A stretch of 9,308 bases of DNA from Candidatus Pacearchaeota archaeon (lineage in GTDB: Archaea > Nanobdellota > Nanobdellia > Pacearchaeales > GW2011-AR1): positions 5,261 to 14,568 of the forward strand of contig NZDU01000038.1 in NCBI GenBank assembly GCA_002688875.1, read 5' to 3'. The notes under the pieces are model-generated. The model was given only the letters and a program-made list of their open reading frames with translations. It made no database searches and was not told the DNA's origin. Shown here piece by piece: positions 6,091 to 9,308 of this stretch. Each line of letters begins with the position of its first letter. Position 1 is the first letter of the stretch. The translations under genes were made by a program, and so were the position numbers.

Positions 6091-7856
6091 TGGCTAACAT
6101 ATCTCATTTTTATGACGGGCAAATGCGAAGATACATTGTTCAATTTGTTAGAATGATGTCAAATTTTCAGTATCAAACAGGTAAAAATAAAGATGGTAAT
6201 CAAGATTTAATTAAAGTACCTGTTAGGTATGGTGATATTAATAGACAAGTAGCAAATATTTTAAGACAAGGATCTGAAAATGCTTTAGTAAGTGTTCCAC
6301 AGATGGCGGCTTATATTTCAAATTTGGCATTAGATAGACCACGTGTGATGGAGCCAACTCACGTAGATAAAATTCATGTACGAGAACGTTCGTATGATGC
6401 AGAAACTAAAACATATTCAGGAACTCAAGGTAATCAACATACTATAGAACGAATTATGCCTGTGCCATTTACATTAACTATGAACTGTGATTTGTTTTCA
6501 AATAATACAGATCAAAAGTTGCAAATTTTAGAACAATTATTAGTGTTGTTTAATCCAGCATTAGAATTACAAACTACAGATAACTGGCTCGATTGGACAT
6601 CATTAAGTTATGTTGAGTTAAGTGACATAACATTTTCATCACGTACAATACCAAATGGTACAGATGACGAAATAGATATTGCTACATTGCAATTTACAAT
6701 CCCTATTTGGTTGACACCGCCTGCTAAAATTAAGAAACTTGGTGTTATTGAAAAAATTGTTGCATCTATATATGATGAAGATGCTTCAGCAGTTGATATT
6801 AATGGTTTAGTTGGTGGTGATTTATTATCACGTCAAGAAATAACATTTGGCAATTATGGATTATATGTAGAAGGTGGTACATTAGGTTATACAATTAGAT
6901 TATTACAAAGTAAAGAAACTTTAAGTGAAGCGACAGGAGATAATGTTGCTCATGTAAGTCTTAAAAAAGCAGATGCTAAAACAGATTCACAGTTAGTATA
7001 TGGTAAAGAAATTATGTGGGATACAGTATTAGGAGCATATGGTAAAATTACAGCAGGATTATCTAAAGTAAAATTAGAAACAGCAATTACAACAGCAAAT
7101 AATGAAGACACAATTACATACGTTACTGGTGTTATTGCAGAACATCCATCAGAAGGACATTTATTAATGTTTACAGTTGATACTGATTCTGTACCTACAA
7201 ATACAGTACCACAATTTGCAAAAATTATTGACCCAACAGTCACAGGGCCAACTGGTAGTGAAATTAATGGTACAAGATATCTTATTACACAAGAAATTGG
7301 TACTGATTTACATGATCTTCATATTACAACATTAACACATGATGGAACCAATACTGTTACAGCAACAACATCAACAGTACACGAATTAAGTGTTGGTGAT
7401 ACAGTTAGAGTATCTGGGGCAACTCCAAATTATTATAATGGAACTATTGGTGTTTTAGCAGTACCAAGCACTACACAATTTACTTTTAGTACAGTTTTAC
7501 CAACATCTGCCGCGGCGAGTTCATCAGTGCCAACAGCAGATACGTCAGGGACAACGGCGGCAGGAGGAATATACGTAGTACCATCACCGTTAGTATCACC
7601 TGCTAATGGTCCTATTAAAGGATATACAAATAGAGCAAGTAGTGCCTGGGGTAGTTTAGTAGCATCTGAATCTGATATTATTCAATATAATTCAATTACT
7701 AGTAAATGGAATGTTGATTTTGATTCATCTAATGTTACTAATGTTCAATATTCTACTAATGATACAAATGGTGTGCAATTTAAATGGACTGGTACGCAAT
7801 GGCAAAAATCATGGGAGGGTGAATATGAACCTGGTGATTGGATACTTGACCTTTAA
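6090..7856 (+). CDS. gp15-like tail sheath stabilizer/completion protein
   Basis: A 588-residue tail-neck protein related to T4 gp15, which caps the tail tube and holds the sheath end. HFYDGQMRRY (6-15), a SNFQ segment (24-27) and VPVRYG (43-48) align with YFYNSSFRRY, LFSNIQIKR and VPITYA of T4 gp15. The well-conserved core continues through RIMPVPFTLTM (121-131), QILEQLLVLFNPALEL (145-160), DNWLDWTSL (164-172) and IWLTPPAKIKKLGVIEKI (206-223). T4 gp15 has 272 residues, so the C-terminal half is extra. It includes an apparent Ig-like insert at about 411-495 (VGDTVRVSG, YYNGTIGV, TTQFTF) and ends in a Trp-rich tail with WTGTQW (566-571) and YEPGDW (579-584). Marine phages can carry more than one gp15-like gene, so orthology is not claimed. 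It overlaps the upstream gene by one base (TAATG), implying translational coupling. Confidence 0.75.
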   Translation: MANISHFYDGQMRRYIVQFVRMMSNFQYQTGKNKDGNQDLIKVPVRYGDINRQVANILRQGSENALVSVPQMAAYISNLALDRPRVMEPTHVDKIHVRERSYDAETKTYSGTQGNQHTIERIMPVPFTLTMNCDLFSNNTDQKLQILEQLLVLFNPALELQTTDNWLDWTSLSYVELSDITFSSRTIPNGTDDEIDIATLQFTIPIWLTPPAKIKKLGVIEKIVASIYDEDASAVDINGLVGGDLLSRQEITFGNYGLYVEGGTLGYTIRLLQSKETLSEATGDNVAHVSLKKADAKTDSQLVYGKEIMWDTVLGAYGKITAGLSKVKLETAITTANNEDTITYVTGVIAEHPSEGHLLMFTVDTDSVPTNTVPQFAKIIDPTVTGPTGSEINGTRYLITQEIGTDLHDLHITTLTHDGTNTVTATTSTVHELSVGDTVRVSGATPNYYNGTIGVLAVPSTTQFTFSTVLPTSAAASSSVPTADTSGTTAAGGIYVVPSPLVSPANGPIKGYTNRASSAWGSLVASESDIIQYNSITSKWNVDFDSSNVTNVQYSTNDTNGVQFKWTGTQWQKSWEGEYEPGDWILDL

Positions 7857-7874
7857 TCAAATATAATTTATAAT
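7846..7874 (+). promoter_or_regulatory. Sigma70-type promoter of the Nudix gene
   Basis: TTGACC (7846-7851), a 17-base spacer and TATAAT (7869-7874) precede the Nudix ATG at 7880. Only one base departs from the housekeeping consensus. The -35 box lies inside the last codons and stop of the gp15-like gene. The expected start of transcription (about 7881) coincides with the ATG, so a leaderless message is predicted. The layout is the same as at the dNMP kinase gene. Confidence 0.8.
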
Positions 7875-7879
7875 AATGT

Positions 7880-8305
7880 ATGGCTAATATTATTTGTAGT
7901 GGTGCATTATTTTATGCTAAAAATACTAAACGTTTTATGCTAGTTCAAAGAGCAAATAAAAAACATCAAGGACAATGGGGTATAGTTGGTGGTAAAGTAG
8001 AAGGTAAAGAATTACCTATTGAAGCACTTAACAGAGAAATTAAAGAAGAAGTAGGCAATACCCCAGCAATTAAGAAGTTTATTCCATTAGAGATGTTTCA
8101 AAGTACTGATCAAAAATTCTTTTTTAATACCTATGTATGTGTTATTGATACAGAATTTGTACCAACATTAAATGGAGAACATTCTGGATATTGTTGGGTA
8201 AAAATGAATGCATGGCCAAAACCATTACATCAAGGATTGCTTAAAACTGTACAAAATAAAACTATTAAATCAAAATTACAAACAATATTAGATATTATTG
8301 TTTAG
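7880..8305 (+). CDS. Nudix hydrolase
   Basis: A 141-residue cytoplasmic hydrolase of nucleoside diphosphate-X compounds. The Nudix box is G38-x5-E44-x7-R52-E53-I54-x-E56-E57-x-G59, a full match to GX5EX7REUXEEXGU except that the last hydrophobic position is Asn60. The Arg/Glu pair, E56 and E57 are the residues that hold catalytic Mg2+ in the family. The strand before the box (QGQWGIVGGKVEGKE) and the tail (HSGYCWVKMNAWPKPLHQGL, 101-120) are of a type I recall from cyanophage Nudix proteins. The substrate cannot be read from the sequence; damaged or surplus (d)NTPs, nucleotide sugars or alarmones are all possible. Like the dNMP kinase gene, it has its own sigma70-type promoter, which suggests early expression. 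It converges on the next gene with an 11-nt overlap. Confidence 0.92.
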   Translation: MANIICSGALFYAKNTKRFMLVQRANKKHQGQWGIVGGKVEGKELPIEALNREIKEEVGNTPAIKKFIPLEMFQSTDQKFFFNTYVCVIDTEFVPTLNGEHSGYCWVKMNAWPKPLHQGLLKTVQNKTIKSKLQTILDIIV

Positions 8306-9116
8306 GCATTGGAATTAGTTCTGGTTCACCTAGGAATCCAGTTTTTGGAACAGCAAAATTTTTTTTCATAATACCTATGTATACATTCATACTTTCACCT
8401 GCAGGTGTTTGGGTTTCTGCAGACCAAAGTTCTCCGGTATAGTCTTTTATACCATATACATCTTCAAATGTGTTTACTTTTTCAAGTAGTTTTGCTAAAA
8501 ATGGTTTTGTACTCTGAATGCATATTCCTCTGTTTATTGCATCTAACCAGATTTTATCTGCTTGAGCAACTGCTTCTTCTGTTGCAATTTGATATAATGA
8601 CCCTGTTCTAGTTAGGACTTGGGCATCTTCACACATAGAATTTATATAAACAAAGTCACCTTCTAACCATTCACCATTATTGTCTGATCCTGTTGCAGAA
8701 GCAGAGATAGATTTTGTTGGTACGTATTGTTTAGCAAATACTCCACTAACACCATAAAATTCTTCACCAGTTCTTGTAATCATTACAACTCTCCACAACT
8801 CACCTGTCATTCCGTCTTGACCAAACATATTGTTAAACGTGCGAAGTTTTTCTAATAACGTTACGTTCCATTTATCCCCACGTTGGGAAATATGGCATTC
8901 TCCATCTGCTACTGCTGTCAGCCATATCTCGTCAGCTTCCATTGCCGCTTGTTTAGTGTTTTCTTGAAATTTTTCAGCAGTTTTAGTAAGTGGAATTTCG
9001 TCTTTGCAAATAGCCGTGACTTTGGCTTGATCTCCAGGCATCCACAGATGATTTTCTGCTTTTGTTGTTGTTCCGGAGATTATTAATAAAAAAAATACAG
9101 TCCATAATAGTTTCAT
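8295..9116 (-). CDS. Predicted exported protein with two tandem copies of an unknown domain
   Basis: I do not recognise this 273-residue protein. It starts with a typical signal peptide: Lys2, a hydrophobic stretch about 3-14, and likely cleavage after TKA20. The mature part is an internal duplication, about 24-133 and 149-257. Trp25/150, Cys37/162, IWL 64/189 and Cys74/199 repeat with a constant offset of 125 residues; LLEK 87/210 and TGELW 104/227 repeat with an offset of 123. Each copy has two cysteines 37 residues apart, which could form a disulphide outside the cytoplasm. A Ser/Thr/Gly linker (about 134-148) joins the copies and a Pro-rich tail ends the protein. No transmembrane segment is seen apart from the signal. 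Candidate roles are periplasmic or envelope action during infection, such as superinfection exclusion, but nothing in the sequence proves one. It has its own late-like promoter box. Confidence 0.85.
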   Translation of the reverse strand: MKLLWTVFFLLIISGTTTKAENHLWMPGDQAKVTAICKDEIPLTKTAEKFQENTKQAAMEADEIWLTAVADGECHISQRGDKWNVTLLEKLRTFNNMFGQDGMTGELWRVVMITRTGEEFYGVSGVFAKQYVPTKSISASATGSDNNGEWLEGDFVYINSMCEDAQVLTRTGSLYQIATEEAVAQADKIWLDAINRGICIQSTKPFLAKLLEKVNTFEDVYGIKDYTGELWSAETQTPAGESMNVYIGIMKKNFAVPKTGFLGEPELIPMPKQ

Positions 9117-9130
9117 CGTAGTCTCAGTAG

Positions 9131-9138
9131 TATTTATT
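9131..9138 (-). promoter_or_regulatory. Late-promoter-like box of the exported protein
   Basis: The minus strand reads AATAAATA, one base from the T4 late consensus and identical to the box before the gp14-like gene. It lies 14 bases before the ATG at 9116, which would give a leader of about nine bases. It overlaps the stop codon of the possible small ORF upstream. Confidence 0.5.
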
Positions 9139-9226
9139 TGAAACAGACCAGTCTTACATCAAGCAGTTTAGATGGCTTCTCTTTATTAATTCTTCGTTTA
9201 GCCATCAGGGTGTGTGCATTTCGCAT
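9134..9226 (-). CDS. Possible 30-residue basic peptide
   Basis: An open frame of 30 codons, beginning MRNAHTL and continuing MAKRRINKEKPSKLLDVRLV before VCFK at its end (the second Met at 9205 could also be the start, giving 23 residues). It begins three bases after the stop of the upstream gene, consistent with translational coupling, and is rich in Lys and Arg. No Shine-Dalgarno site or recognised homologue supports it, so it may be a chance ORF in a short spacer. Confidence 0.3.
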   Translation of the reverse strand: MRNAHTLMAKRRINKEKPSKLLDVRLVCFK

Positions 9227-9229
9227 AGG

Positions 9230-9308
9230 TCAGACATTATTATTATCCCACTCTGTTTGCAGTTCTAAAAGTTTAGCGTTAACTGCTTCCTCTGTTGGCA
9301 ATTCTGCT
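9230..9308 (-). CDS. 3' end of an unidentified gene
   Basis: Twenty-five in-frame codons end at a TGA at 9232-9230. The visible C-terminus includes ELPTEEAVNAKLLELQTEWD and ends in a run of Asn. The Leu/Glu pattern suggests an amphipathic helix or coiled coil. The gene continues beyond the right edge and its function cannot be read from this fragment. Confidence 0.5.
   Translation of the reverse strand, partial: AELPTEEAVNAKLLELQTEWDNNNV

Noticed and set aside
6950..7243. 97-codon minus-strand frame
   Set aside because: Antisense to the gp15-like gene, with low-complexity composition from reversed AT-rich codons.
8405..8611. Leu-rich plus-strand frames at 8405-8611 and 8883-9086
   Set aside because: Hydrophobic appearance comes from reading the exported protein gene backwards; no start signals.
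9117..9308. tRNA or attachment site in the right-hand spacer
   Set aside because: No cloverleaf, anticodon arm or direct repeat could be found by eye.

Overview
The window reads as part of the genome of a T4-like (contractile-tailed) marine bacteriophage. It is AT-rich, roughly one third G+C by eye, and tightly packed. Five of the genes match families familiar from T4 and from T4-like cyanophages and pelagiphages: tail sheath gp18, neck protein gp13, a gp14-like neck protein, a gp15-like sheath stabilizer, and the dNMP kinase gp1. An HNH-type zinc protein and a Nudix hydrolase resemble genes I recall from marine T4-like phages. No photosynthesis gene, tRNA or host-type gene is visible, so the host (cyanobacterium, SAR11-like or other) cannot be decided from this window.

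Layout. 1-3046 (-) is the 5' part of a very long tail sheath gene that runs off the left edge. 3047-3150 is a short divergent promoter region. 3151-3480 (+) is a small HNH/zinc-ribbon protein whose 3' end overlaps, tail to tail, the dNMP kinase gene at 3413-4048 (-). 4084-4860 (-) is gp13. A 45-bp divergent promoter region separates it from 4906-6090 (+), the gp14-like protein, which is coupled through a TAATG overlap to 6090-7856 (+), the gp15-like protein. 7880-8305 (+) is the Nudix hydrolase. It converges, with an 11-nt overlap, on 8295-9116 (-), a predicted exported protein made of two tandem copies of one domain. The right edge holds a possible 30-codon ORF and the last codons of another minus-strand gene. 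No gene-free stretch exceeds 300 bases.

How the genes fit together. gp13, gp14, gp15 and gp18 homologues build the neck and contractile tail, so most of the window is a late virion-assembly block, but split over both strands. The two nucleotide-metabolism genes (dNMP kinase and Nudix) sit among them. Each has its own near-perfect sigma70-type promoter with 17-bp spacing, placed so that transcription would begin at or next to the ATG. Structural genes instead carry boxes resembling the T4 late promoter TATAAATA. The sequence therefore suggests early and late control interleaved gene by gene, with several transcripts that would be leaderless or nearly so.

The most unusual protein features are the oversized sheath, carrying repeated Trp/Gly modules and two flagellin-IN-like modules; a similar module in the gp14-like and gp15-like proteins; an inserted Ig-like domain with a GC-rich edge in the gp15-like protein; and the duplicated exported protein of unknown function.
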